A stretch of 39,193 nucleotides of DNA from Alphaproteobacteria bacterium (GTDB lineage Bacteria; Pseudomonadota; Alphaproteobacteria; Rs-D84). Where the stretch lies: contig SUUL01000008.1 in NCBI GenBank assembly GCA_015062545.1, positions 1 to 39,193 on the forward strand, read 5' to 3'. Positions 31,667 to 39,193 of this stretch are shown here, one piece after another (position 1 is the stretch's first letter; each line of letters starts with the position of its first letter). The notes under the pieces were generated by a model. The model had not been told where the DNA came from. It did not search any database and worked only from the letters and a program-made list of their open reading frames with translations. The translations under genes were made by a program, and so were the position numbers.

Positions 31667-32611
31667 ATGAAATACACTGAATTCGGACTGGTAAACACCA
31701 CAGACATGTTCTGCGATGCAATTCGCAACAAATACGCTGTGCCCGCATTTAATTTTTATAACATGGAAACTCTGGACGCAATATTAAAAGCCGCCCACAT
31801 AACCCACAGTCCAGTAATCTTGGCTGTATCAGAATCCGCCATGAAATACATGGGCGATGACATATTAATCGGTATGATACGTGGCGCACAAATTTCCACA
31901 TCAGATAAAATCGCCCTGCACCTGGACCACGGCCACAGCTTTGACGCATGTCGCCACGCCATAGATTTGGGATTTTCATCTGTCATGATTGATGCCAGTC
32001 ATTTATCACTGGACGAAAATATCAAATTATCCAAACAGGTCGCAGAATACGCACACAAACACAATGTCTCGACCGAAGCAGAACTGGGGCTTTTGGCCGG
32101 CACCGAAGACGAAAACACATCTGGCACACAGTCCAGTTTTACCAACCCCGCAGACGTAGAAACCTTTGTTAATGCAACAGGTGTTGATTCTTTGGCAATC
32201 GCCATCGGCACCAGTCACGGCGCACACAAACGCACACGCAATGACCAAGAATTACGCTTTGATATTTTAGCAGATATTGCACAACGCCTGCCTGGTTTTC
32301 CATTGGTATTACACGGCGCATCAAACATCCCGCAAAAGCTGGTTACAATTATCAATGAATTTGGTGGCAAAATATCTGGGGCACGCGGAATTGACACAGT
32401 TCAATTACGCCGCGCCACCAATATGAACGTATGCAAAATAAACGTGGACAGCGACCTGCGCCTGGGCTTTACCGCCGCCGTACGCAAATCATTATCTGAA
32501 AACCCCACAAATTTTAATCCGCGCGATTTTCTGTCTGCGGCACGCACAACAATGACACAAATCTGCGTGGACGAAATCAAATCCATAATGGGATCTGAAA
32601 ATAAAATTTAA
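31667..32611 (+). CDS. fba: Fructose-bisphosphate aldolase, class II
   Basis: This glycolytic enzyme splits fructose 1,6-bisphosphate into dihydroxyacetone phosphate and glyceraldehyde 3-phosphate using Zn2+. The 314-residue protein has the class II motifs: catalytic Asp87 and zinc-binding His88 in LHLDHGHS, TEAELGLLAG (Glu near 139), zinc-binding His184 in GTSHGAHK and His216 in LHGASNIP, then KINVDSDLRL near 257-266. Tagatose-bisphosphate aldolases look similar, so substrate is not certain. AAAAGGAAA lies before the ATG at 31667, with an extended -10 promoter just upstream. It pairs with ppdK for PPi-linked glycolysis. Two hairpin elements follow the gene. Confidence 0.92.
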   Translation: MKYTEFGLVNTTDMFCDAIRNKYAVPAFNFYNMETLDAILKAAHITHSPVILAVSESAMKYMGDDILIGMIRGAQISTSDKIALHLDHGHSFDACRHAIDLGFSSVMIDASHLSLDENIKLSKQVAEYAHKHNVSTEAELGLLAGTEDENTSGTQSSFTNPADVETFVNATGVDSLAIAIGTSHGAHKRTRNDQELRFDILADIAQRLPGFPLVLHGASNIPQKLVTIINEFGGKISGARGIDTVQLRRATNMNVCKINVDSDLRLGFTAAVRKSLSENPTNFNPRDFLSAARTTMTQICVDEIKSIMGSENKI

Positions 32612-32652
32612 TATACGGAATTAATAAAAATTAAAAGATAAAAGGAAAAACT

Positions 32653-32684
32653 ATGGCGTAGTGTACAAAAGTTACATGAGCCAT
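32653..32684 (+). repeat. Conserved-loop hairpin element, copy B
   Basis: ATGGC (32653-32657) and GCCAT (32680-32684) form a 5-bp stem around the 22-base loop GTAGTGTACA...TTACATGA (32658-32679). AATTAAAAGA precedes it. The loop matches copies A and C. A second small hairpin (ACCACC/GGTGGT) lies immediately downstream. It is about 40 bases after the fba stop codon. Confidence 0.7.
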
Positions 32685-32734
32685 CACCACCCCCTTGCGG
32701 TGGTAGAAATTAAAGATAATGATTTAGATAAAAA

Positions 32735-32782
32735 CAAATCGGGAATCGTAGTGTACAGACGCTACATGAGATTCCCGATTTG
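32735..32782 (+). repeat. Conserved-loop hairpin element, copy C
   Basis: CAAATCGGGAATC (32735-32747) and GATTCCCGATTTG (32770-32782) form a perfect 13-bp stem around the 22-base loop GTAGTGTACA...CTACATGA (32748-32769). AAATTAAAGATAAT upstream is roughly mirrored by ATTATTATATTTAATTT downstream. It lies just after the dnaN stop codon, and on the minus strand a T-rich stretch follows the stem, so it may also end dnaN transcription. Confidence 0.8.
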
Positions 32783-32813
32783 CTTTTAGATGAATTATTA
32801 TATTTAATTTATG

Positions 32814-33932
32814 TTACATGCGCATTGGCATCAACACATACAACGCATCCGTATCTTTATCGGTTGAGTTAATTTTAGTTGGAGCCAACGGATCTTGCAT
32901 TTCCATCTGGAACTTTTCGCCTTCTACTTGACCGGCAACATCCAACAAGAACTTAACGTTAAAGACAACCGTGAACGAACTGTCGCCATTGTATTCAATA
33001 TCCAATTCTTGGGTCGCAGTACCTGCATCTGGACTGGACGCATTGATAACCAATTTATTCATACTGAATGTCAACTGTACAGACTTTGTCTTGTCAACAC
33101 TTGCCACAGAAACCAAGTCAACAGCATTGATAAATTGCTTTCTATCCAAAATAGCAATCTTGTCATTACCCTTTGGAATCACAACGCGATAGTTTGGATA
33201 TTGCGCATCCACCAATTTGCTGGTTAATGTTGCACAACCAACTGTAAAACGTGCCTTGGTATCAGATAATTCAACCATAACATCATCGACATTGGCATCT
33301 TCCAACAATTTTGACAATTCACCAATCACACGTCTTGGCAAAATAACCGCAGGCATTTCCACGCTGCCGGCTGGTGCAGGCATTGCACACAACGCCATAC
33401 GTTGCGCATCCGTTGCAACTGCTGTTAACTTTTTCACATCACCATCATCTGCGATATGGAAATAAATCCCCCCCAAATGATAACGAACATCATCTGTTGG
33501 AATTGCAAACTTGGTTTGATTAATCAAGTGCGCCAAATCCCCTGTTGTCATCTGGAATTTTGTGGTCAAATTACTGCCCGCCATGGCTGGGAAATTTTCC
33601 GCAGGCAACGTTGGCAAACGAAATACTGCACGCCCACTTGATACAACCAGTTGATCACCAGACTGCTTAAAAGAAATTTCTGCATCATCTGGTAATTTAC
33701 GAACGATATCATACAACATCTGCACTGGCACAGTAATCTTTCCCCCCAGTGTGATATCGGCCGCAACATGTTCAACCAATTCCAAATCCACATTCGTTGC
33801 AGACAACACCAAATCATCTGCCACATCCAACTTTACATTCATCAATATCGGCAGTGTTGCGCGCTTTTCTACAATAGACTGCATATGCCCCAGCGCACGA
33901 ATCAAATCCTGACGAAATACAGAAAATTCCAT
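32814..33932 (-). CDS. dnaN: DNA polymerase III beta subunit (sliding clamp)
   Basis: DnaN forms the dimeric ring that holds DNA polymerase III on DNA. The 372-residue protein has three similar clamp domains. It starts MEFSVFRQDLIRALGHMQSI, has LPRRVIGELSKLLED in the linker region, and ends with the clamp C-terminus DALYVLMPMRM. CAGGAG lies upstream of the ATG. A TTGCAC-TACAGT promoter is visible. dnaA, gyrB and recF, common neighbours, are absent, so dnaN stands alone here. Confidence 0.97.
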   Translation of the reverse strand: MEFSVFRQDLIRALGHMQSIVEKRATLPILMNVKLDVADDLVLSATNVDLELVEHVAADITLGGKITVPVQMLYDIVRKLPDDAEISFKQSGDQLVVSSGRAVFRLPTLPAENFPAMAGSNLTTKFQMTTGDLAHLINQTKFAIPTDDVRYHLGGIYFHIADDGDVKKLTAVATDAQRMALCAMPAPAGSVEMPAVILPRRVIGELSKLLEDANVDDVMVELSDTKARFTVGCATLTSKLVDAQYPNYRVVIPKGNDKIAILDRKQFINAVDLVSVASVDKTKSVQLTFSMNKLVINASSPDAGTATQELDIEYNGDSSFTVVFNVKFLLDVAGQVEGEKFQMEMQDPLAPTKINSTDKDTDALYVLMPMRM

Positions 33933-33989
33933 TATAATACTCCTGTTTCCTTATATATATTTTTGTGTATCCTACACTCTTTTGAGTTT

Positions 33990-34019
33990 ACTGTACCAAA
34001 AAATCCCGATTCGGTGCAA
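33990..34019 (-). promoter_or_regulatory. dnaN promoter
   Basis: TTGCAC (34014-34019) and TACAGT (33990-33995) are 18 bases apart on the minus strand, about 50 bases before the dnaN start. Confidence 0.45.
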
Positions 34020-34032
34020 GACCAAATACACA

Positions 34033-34057
34033 CAAAGAAATCCCCAAAACGGGGATT
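34033..34057 (-). terminator. Terminator of the rluC-asmA-cdaA operon
   Basis: AATCCCC and GGGGATT (34039-34057) pair around AAAAC at the cdaA stop codon. The minus-strand transcript then has a T-rich stretch with one interruption. Confidence 0.65.
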
Positions 34058-34814
34058 ACTTATTTAATACTTTTTCTAATTTAGTGCGCAATTTTTTCAT
34101 ATCGTCATATTTGGTAAATTTACCTTTTTCTGCGATTGAAATATCGCCACTTTCTTCGGACACGACTAAAACCACCGCCCGTGAAACCTCGCTTATTCCC
34201 AACGCAGCACGATGACGCGTACCATATTTCCAATTCAAATTATTTTGTGACAGCGGCAAAATCGCCCCCGCATACGATATGCGATTATTTTCAATAATGA
34301 CCGCCCCATCATGCAATGGTGTCTTGTTAAAAAATATTGTCAGCAATAATTCTGAGCTAATACACGCATTTAACACAACACCCTTTTTTTCTATCACACT
34401 GTCATCCAGCAATCCTAAAAAAACAATCAATGCCCCCGTACGTTTGACAGACATATATTCAACTGCAGACACAATCGCATCCAACGACTTGGTATCCTTG
34501 GATTTAACACCACCTTTTTGAAACATGCGCCGCCATTCTTCTATATTCCCCATCAATGCCATAAACTTGCGCAACTCGGGTTGAAAAACGACAATCAAGC
34601 TGATTGATAAAAACAATGCCACCCAATGCAAAAATGTTGCGATTAACCCCAAACCAATCCACGACAAAACAAAGCTTAACATCCATAACAACGCCAGCCC
34701 CAACAATCCACGAACTAATTTTTCAGACTGTGTATTACGAATAAAACTGCGATAAAACAGATACATCATACCCGCAATAAAAACGATTTGAACAAAGTCC
34801 ATCCAATTAAACAT
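34056..34814 (-). CDS. cdaA: Diadenylate cyclase CdaA (c-di-AMP synthase)
   Basis: CdaA makes the second messenger c-di-AMP from two ATP at the inner membrane. The 252-residue protein has three N-terminal membrane segments (about 8-22, 35-57, 60-77) and a DAC domain. The catalytic motifs are intact: TPLHDGAVII (DGA at 169-171) and KYGTRHRAALGISE (RHR near 200-202). It follows the AsmA gene with a one-base gap, and its ribosome site lies inside that gene. The usual partners cdaR and glmM are not here. c-di-AMP synthases are common in Gram-positives but uncommon in alphaproteobacteria. No c-di-AMP phosphodiesterase or receptor is visible in the window. Confidence 0.92.
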   Translation of the reverse strand: MFNWMDFVQIVFIAGMMYLFYRSFIRNTQSEKLVRGLLGLALLWMLSFVLSWIGLGLIATFLHWVALFLSISLIVVFQPELRKFMALMGNIEEWRRMFQKGGVKSKDTKSLDAIVSAVEYMSVKRTGALIVFLGLLDDSVIEKKGVVLNACISSELLLTIFFNKTPLHDGAVIIENNRISYAGAILPLSQNNLNWKYGTRHRAALGISEVSRAVVLVVSEESGDISIAEKGKFTKYDDMKKLRTKLEKVLNK

Positions 34815-34815
34815 T

Positions 34816-36879
34816 TTATTCCTGCCTCAGTACGCTGCTAACCAGTTCTGCCATTGGTTGTGACAACCATTCTGGGTCATCACGATATGATGGTGCACCA
34901 CGTTCCATCGCTGTTTCACAAGGATGCACATCTGCCAACCAATTTTCTATCAAATTTCCTGCCAACAAACCCACACCTGCACCGGCAACCAAACCAATTC
35001 CACCTGTAAACGGTGCCAGCAACAATCCCAACCCTGTCGCAGATGCAACCTTGCCTGCCACGGCCGCACCACTAATTTTTATATCTGGTTCCGCCAAATT
35101 TCCCGCCAAAGTAATCGTATTAACAACATTTCCTGTCAAAGACAATTTCAATCCACGTACTGGCAACGTTGTCAAAGACAATTTCATTTCTTCTTGACCT
35201 AAATCCAAGCTGCCCGCCAAACGAATATTTATTGCATTTGTTTCAATCGCAAATCCATTTTGTGTTTCAAAACGACCATCACGCAATTTTACATTTAATG
35301 CCACACAAGATACCTTTATCTGATTATATTTCTTTTCAGAACTAAACAAATCCTGGATACTGTGCCGCAGCGATGTCAAGAAGTCCGTTCCATACATATA
35401 CGTCACCAAAGCAGAGTGCGCATATCCCGGTCCCACAGAATATACATACACAGGCCCTGTTACCGTTTGCATTAATTGCGATAAATTTTCACCATTTGCC
35501 TGCACATATAATTCCACATTTACTGGCAATTCCGACAAGAAATTACTTTTACCAACCTGGTTCAAAATTTCTCCGACATATATTCTTTCACCAATCGCCC
35601 CAACCTGGGCCCACAAATAGCCATTCTCATCAATATCTACATCTGCGCCAATTTCAACACCACCTTCGGCAACATTTACATCAACATCTATGCGCGCATG
35701 ATTATCGTGCAACTTCAGCACAATATCTGTATTTTTCAAATTCAAATCGCGATAGACCAAAAAATTATCAAAATCGACACGCAGATTAACATCCTTGTTT
35801 CTGAACCACTTGCCATACAATGGCACATCCTTAAAGACATTCAATTCACGTTTTGGGCGCACCCAACGTCCATCATACACGCCCGGTAACACATCTGCCA
35901 AATCCACCATTGCCGATCTTATATCCGCATTTATCACTGGCACACTCTTTGACCAATCAAAATTCCCCATTACTGTAAATTCCGTATTGCGTAACATAAT
36001 GGCAGATTTTCTGATTGTCAGTTTTTTTCTGTCCCAACCACCTGCGATATTAACCTGCAAATCGGGAACATCTGATAAATCCACACCAAAGACAGGCCCC
36101 CAAACAGCAACATTTGGTATATCGCCCCTGACGACAAAATCTATGGGCAACTTGCTTGTCCCTTCCAACGCGACATTTGCAATCAAAGCGTCCCCACCCA
36201 TAGACATCGCGACCTGCACAGGATAAATTTTTCTGTCGGCATTATATTCATCAAACGCCACAATGAACGGGAAAACATCTGTATCTACTTTTACCCACCC
36301 ATTATATTCTTGCTTTTCCCTTTTATATGATTTTCGTATATTAACACCACCCAAAGCATATTTATTACCAAAAATATTCATCTGCAGATTTTTTATTTCT
36401 ACACCGCCCAATCCCGCATCTTTGAAAGGATACTTTGCCACAGTTGTTTTCGCATTGGCATTTTTATCAACGGCCAAATTTGGTAAAGACACTTGACCTG
36501 CGGCATTTTTTTCAACATTTAATTTTGCATCATAAACCCTGACATTTTGTATTGTGGGTCTGTCCCTAAACAAAGACACCAAATTCAATCGCACATCTAT
36601 TTTTTTTGCATAAAATGCATCTTTATTTTTGGCCCATTCTGCATTTGCGACACGAACTTTATTTAATTCAATCTTGGGGCGCAAAGACAATTTCCACGAC
36701 ACATTACCATCTATTTCAACATTCAACCCCGTTGCATCCCGCAAGACCGCCAAAACATTTCCGCGCAACGATTCCATATCAACACTCGATATTGTCACAA
36801 CAAAAGCAACACCCAACACCGCAACAAACAGTGCAAATATTCTAAGAATTGGTAAAAATTTATTTTTTCTTACTCTCAT
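34816..36879 (-). CDS. AsmA family inner-membrane/periplasmic protein
   Basis: This 687-residue protein has one N-terminal membrane segment (about 13-30, FALFVAVLGVAFVVTIS) and a long beta-rich periplasmic body starting with the AsmA signature (ATGLNVEIDGNVSWKLSLRP). AsmA-like proteins form bridge-like grooves thought to move phospholipid between membranes. The C-terminal region has FAIETNAINIRLAGSLDLG and a Gly-rich segment GLLLAPFTGGIGLVAGAGVG that may be membrane-associated. Translation starts at the ATG at 36879, whose first base is the last base of the rluC stop codon, so it is coupled to rluC. cdaA follows immediately. Confidence 0.88.
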   Translation of the reverse strand: MRVRKNKFLPILRIFALFVAVLGVAFVVTISSVDMESLRGNVLAVLRDATGLNVEIDGNVSWKLSLRPKIELNKVRVANAEWAKNKDAFYAKKIDVRLNLVSLFRDRPTIQNVRVYDAKLNVEKNAAGQVSLPNLAVDKNANAKTTVAKYPFKDAGLGGVEIKNLQMNIFGNKYALGGVNIRKSYKREKQEYNGWVKVDTDVFPFIVAFDEYNADRKIYPVQVAMSMGGDALIANVALEGTSKLPIDFVVRGDIPNVAVWGPVFGVDLSDVPDLQVNIAGGWDRKKLTIRKSAIMLRNTEFTVMGNFDWSKSVPVINADIRSAMVDLADVLPGVYDGRWVRPKRELNVFKDVPLYGKWFRNKDVNLRVDFDNFLVYRDLNLKNTDIVLKLHDNHARIDVDVNVAEGGVEIGADVDIDENGYLWAQVGAIGERIYVGEILNQVGKSNFLSELPVNVELYVQANGENLSQLMQTVTGPVYVYSVGPGYAHSALVTYMYGTDFLTSLRHSIQDLFSSEKKYNQIKVSCVALNVKLRDGRFETQNGFAIETNAINIRLAGSLDLGQEEMKLSLTTLPVRGLKLSLTGNVVNTITLAGNLAEPDIKISGAAVAGKVASATGLGLLLAPFTGGIGLVAGAGVGLLAGNLIENWLADVHPCETAMERGAPSYRDDPEWLSQPMAELVSSVLRQE

Positions 36880-37847
36880 CAAGGCAACTTTAGTTCCAAC
36901 AACTTCATCACAGGCTGCATAAATTCAGGCACCGCCGCACGCAAAGTAATCAGTCGTCCTGTCGCCGGGTGCTGAAAAGTCAATTTATACGCAAACAAGA
37001 ACAAATTATTTGTTTCCAACATTGAACAAAGTGCACCACCCGTATTGCTACGCACCGCATACAACGAATCGCCAACAATCGGTGCCCCCAGACTATACGC
37101 GCTATGCAATCGTAATTGATGTGTCCTTCCTGTTTTAGGTGAAAACCATACCCATGAAACACATCCTGCGGCACTGCCCAATACTTTATATTCTGTTATT
37201 GCACGTTGTGGTCTGGGCCCTGCCCCTTTATTCAACCGTGTTGGTTCATCAAAAACCTGCCCTTTTAGCATATAATTATCAATCGTTCCTGCGCGCGGAT
37301 TAACATCACCATTTAACAGTGCCAAATATTCCTTGTGCGCAATCTTGGATTGAAACTGTTCCGACAATATCTGTGCGGCACGTTGGCTTTTTGCAACGAC
37401 TAACAACCCACTTGTTTCTTTATCCAAACGATGAACTAATGAAATCTTGTCATAAGGGAACAATGCCGCCGCCATTTTATCCACGGATTTTTTTATCCCA
37501 GTTCCTCCTTGAACTGCTAATCCTGCAGGCTTATTAAAGACAACAATATCTGCATCATTATGAATTATACATTTACGTAAATTTTCCAAATCTGTCAAAG
37601 AAAATAATTCACCACTTTCTGTTTTCTTGCGTGCAACCGCATATCCCATAATGGTCGGTGGAACACGTATCATATCGTCTGTACGCAAGATTTCCTGGCC
37701 GCGCACACGTTTTGAATTCACCCGAATTTGACCACCACGACACAATTTATAAAATTCACGTTGTGGCATAGATGGAAAATGACGCAAGAACCAACGCAAC
37801 AAACGCGTTCCATCTTCTACATTAGAAACCTGAATAAATTCTGCCAT
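36879..37847 (-). CDS. rluC: RluA-family 23S rRNA pseudouridine synthase (RluC-like)
   Basis: The enzyme isomerises uridines in 23S rRNA to pseudouridine. The 322-residue protein has an N-terminal S4 RNA-binding domain (about 12-65, REFYKLCRGGQIRVNSKRV) and the catalytic motif VHRLDKETSGLLVVAKS with Asp142 as nucleophile, plus PKTGRTHQLRLH later. RluC acts on positions 955, 2504 and 2580 (E. coli numbering). RluD-type specificity cannot be excluded. AAAGGT precedes the ATG. It is the first gene of a coupled rluC-asmA-cdaA operon. Confidence 0.92.
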   Translation of the reverse strand: MAEFIQVSNVEDGTRLLRWFLRHFPSMPQREFYKLCRGGQIRVNSKRVRGQEILRTDDMIRVPPTIMGYAVARKKTESGELFSLTDLENLRKCIIHNDADIVVFNKPAGLAVQGGTGIKKSVDKMAAALFPYDKISLVHRLDKETSGLLVVAKSQRAAQILSEQFQSKIAHKEYLALLNGDVNPRAGTIDNYMLKGQVFDEPTRLNKGAGPRPQRAITEYKVLGSAAGCVSWVWFSPKTGRTHQLRLHSAYSLGAPIVGDSLYAVRSNTGGALCSMLETNNLFLFAYKLTFQHPATGRLITLRAAVPEFMQPVMKLLELKLP

Positions 37848-37877
37848 ACCTTTGCCCCACTTGGCATCAAAACTATA

Positions 37878-38342
37878 CTACTCACCATAAGTTATCTGAA
37901 CAGAATTCGTGCCATTTGCGCCGGTACAGTTTCCATTTGCGCCACCACTTTTACCCCCAGACATCTGATATCCAACCGAATCAGACCACGCCTTGGCCAC
38001 CAAAGATTCACATTCCGATTGTCCCAACCCATTAATCGTAACAATAAACTGACGCGGATCAGACGGATCAACAGACAATTCGTATGTTCCACCGTATGGA
38101 TTTTTATTTGACATGCCAATGGCACCAAATATCGTTGTTCCATTCATAGTCGAAAAATCATCATATTCACCATGAATATTGCGCACCATCGTCACCATCT
38201 GAACAACCTCATCATTAACCGCGGTTAATTTTTGTGTGCGCATTGCAGTTGAAATCATTCCAATGGCCCCAACAGTAATAACCCCCATAATGGCCAACAC
38301 ACCCAACATCTCAATCATTGAACGACCTGATTCTTGATTCAT
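37878..38342 (-). CDS. Type IV pilin-like protein with GRSMIEML leader
   Basis: This 154-residue protein has a short leader MNQESG followed by RSMIEMLGVLAIMGVITVGA, the prepilin layout: cut after Gly6, Glu at +5 and a long hydrophobic helix. Typical pilins have FTLIEL there. The Arg at +1 and Met-rich core form a variant. The C-terminal globular half is Gly/Asn/Ser-rich with a Cys pair (SECESL, NGNCTGANG). AGAGG lies 8 nt before the ATG. No prepilin peptidase or pilus ATPase is in the window. It lies divergently from uvrC, 51 bases away. It may be a major or minor pilin, or a pseudopilin of a secretion system. Confidence 0.75.
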   Translation of the reverse strand: MNQESGRSMIEMLGVLAIMGVITVGAIGMISTAMRTQKLTAVNDEVVQMVTMVRNIHGEYDDFSTMNGTTIFGAIGMSNKNPYGGTYELSVDPSDPRQFIVTINGLGQSECESLVAKAWSDSVGYQMSGGKSGGANGNCTGANGTNSVQITYGE

Positions 38343-38393
38343 TAAAAAACCTCTTGTTTGCTATTTCATATTTATTATTCTATCATAAAGATT

Positions 38394-39193
38394 ATGAATA
38401 TTCAATTTTCTGATTTAATTGAAAATGCCCCCAGTGCACCCGGCGTATATCGGATGTACGATGCCGACAATAACCTGCTCTACGTTGGCAAGGCCAAGAA
38501 TTTGTTCAATCGTTTACACCAATATACAGACATATCAAAACTGGAATTACATAAACAAGTAATGCGCACCCTGGTCACACGTGTTGAATGGGAAACTGTT
38601 GCGACCGAATCGGATGCATTAATTCGCGAACAAGAACTTATAAAAACACAAAAACCCAAATATAACATTATGCTGACAGATGGAAAAATGTATCCAATGT
38701 TAGCACTAACCACAGGAAACTTTCCACGTCTGTTAAAATTTCGTGGCAAAATTTCTCAACGGCGCGATGTTTATGGTCCATATCCATCCGTATCTGCATT
38801 AAACGAAACGATTAAAACAATCCAAAAAGTTTGTCAAATCAGAACATGTTCAGACACACAAATGCGCAATCGTGCACGTCCTTGTCTGTTATACCAAATT
38901 GGACGCTGTTGCGCACCATGCTGTCACCCAGACAATGAAAAATACGCAGAAAACGTGCGTATAGCACGAAAAATATTAACCGGCGACAGCACACCAATCA
39001 TTACAGACCTTACACAACAAATGAAAGAATTATCTGACAAAATGGATTATGAATCTGCCGCGATAATACGCGATAAAATAGCGGCACTGACCCACACATC
39101 AAATCGCGGTATACGCACAGAATCAAGGCATAAACAAAATTACGACTGGGATAAAAATGTATCAGAACTGGAAAAATGGCTGGGCATAAAAAT
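38394..39193 (+). CDS. uvrC: UvrABC excinuclease subunit C, 5' part (runs off the right edge)
   Basis: UvrC makes the two incisions in nucleotide excision repair. The visible 266 residues start MNIQFSDLIENAPSAPGVYR with the GIY-YIG nuclease domain (PGVYRMYDADNNLLYVGKAKN, about 16-38). A Cys-rich stretch follows (CLLYQIGRCCAPCC), and then the UVR motif (LSDKMDYESAAIIRDKIAAL, about 207-226) that binds UvrB. SELEKWLGIKI appears only about 30 residues after the UVR motif. In standard UvrC a similar leucine-rich stretch before the C-terminal nuclease lies about 130 residues further on, so this protein may be shorter. The 3' end is missing. Confidence 0.92.
   Translation, partial: MNIQFSDLIENAPSAPGVYRMYDADNNLLYVGKAKNLFNRLHQYTDISKLELHKQVMRTLVTRVEWETVATESDALIREQELIKTQKPKYNIMLTDGKMYPMLALTTGNFPRLLKFRGKISQRRDVYGPYPSVSALNETIKTIQKVCQIRTCSDTQMRNRARPCLLYQIGRCCAPCCHPDNEKYAENVRIARKILTGDSTPIITDLTQQMKELSDKMDYESAAIIRDKIAALTHTSNRGIRTESRHKQNYDWDKNVSELEKWLGIK

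Noticed and set aside
32653-32661. Two-codon frame ATG-GCG-TAG in hairpin B after AAAAGGA
   Set aside because: Copies A and C lack it, so a regulatory mini-frame is unlikely to be the element's function. I mention it only as a possible coincidence.

Overview
The window is a compact chromosomal segment of a Gram-negative bacterium, most likely an alphaproteobacterium of the gut-associated, uncultured kind (RF32 / 'Candidatus Enterousia'-like). That assignment is my inference. It rests on the gene order ftsE-ftsX-DUF218-plsC, an H-x4-E acyltransferase motif in PlsC, Tol-Pal and TolB, C-terminal-Phe outer-membrane barrels, a type IV pilin with an unusual GRSMIEML start, and fermentative or PPi-linked carbon genes (PPDK, class II aldolase, a phosphotransacylase, an AMP-forming acyl-CoA synthetase). 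Genes are tightly packed, most have a GGA-rich ribosome binding site, and most transcription units end in short GC hairpins with T-tracts.

Layout. 1-1.7 kb: the 5' part of a secreted Cys-rich protein that runs off the left edge. 1.7-4.0 kb: a small unknown gene, fabF and acpP (fatty acid synthesis). 4.0-8.2 kb: a probable minus-strand operon rbfA-lepA-two small paralogues-a tyrosine-recombinase-like protein without its catalytic residues. 8.2-14.8 kb: a DedA-like membrane protein, an acyl-CoA synthetase, a small Cys protein, tRNA-Pro(CGG), ppdK and a phosphotransacylase. 14.8-15.6 kb: about 800 bases without genes, filled by tandem palindromic repeats. 15.6-24.0 kb: six secreted Ala-rich fibre-like paralogues and one outer-membrane beta-barrel, all on the minus strand. 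24.1-27.5 kb: pal, then ftsE-ftsX-DUF218-plsC, with ftsE probably read from a leaderless mRNA. 27.5-29.3 kb: a secreted nuclease and tolB. 29.4-30.7 kb: a ribbon-helix-helix gene plus a DinD-like gene behind a promoter that carries a near-perfect palindrome. 30.7-32.6 kb: a VirB2-like small membrane protein, a lipoprotein and class II aldolase. 32.8-37.9 kb: dnaN, then rluC-asmA-cdaA, the last a c-di-AMP synthase that is unexpected in this group. 37.9-39.2 kb: a type IV pilin-like protein and the 5' part of uvrC.

The most interesting material is accessory. (1) The secreted fibre-like cluster shares an 'ASxxYV' motif just after the signal peptide, YTKSE repeats, and in three members a C-x6-C...W ending. 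Two neighbours share a 238-base near-identical block. (2) The RHH + DinD-like pair is organised like a toxin-antitoxin module. (3) Three intergenic hairpins have unrelated stems but nearly the same 22-nt loop. (4) Tandem ~270-base composites of two palindromic repeat families lie upstream of the phosphotransacylase. (5) A tyrosine-recombinase-like protein has lost its active site but sits in a translation-factor operon. Everything here was read by eye. No database search was run, so family names rest on motifs and length.
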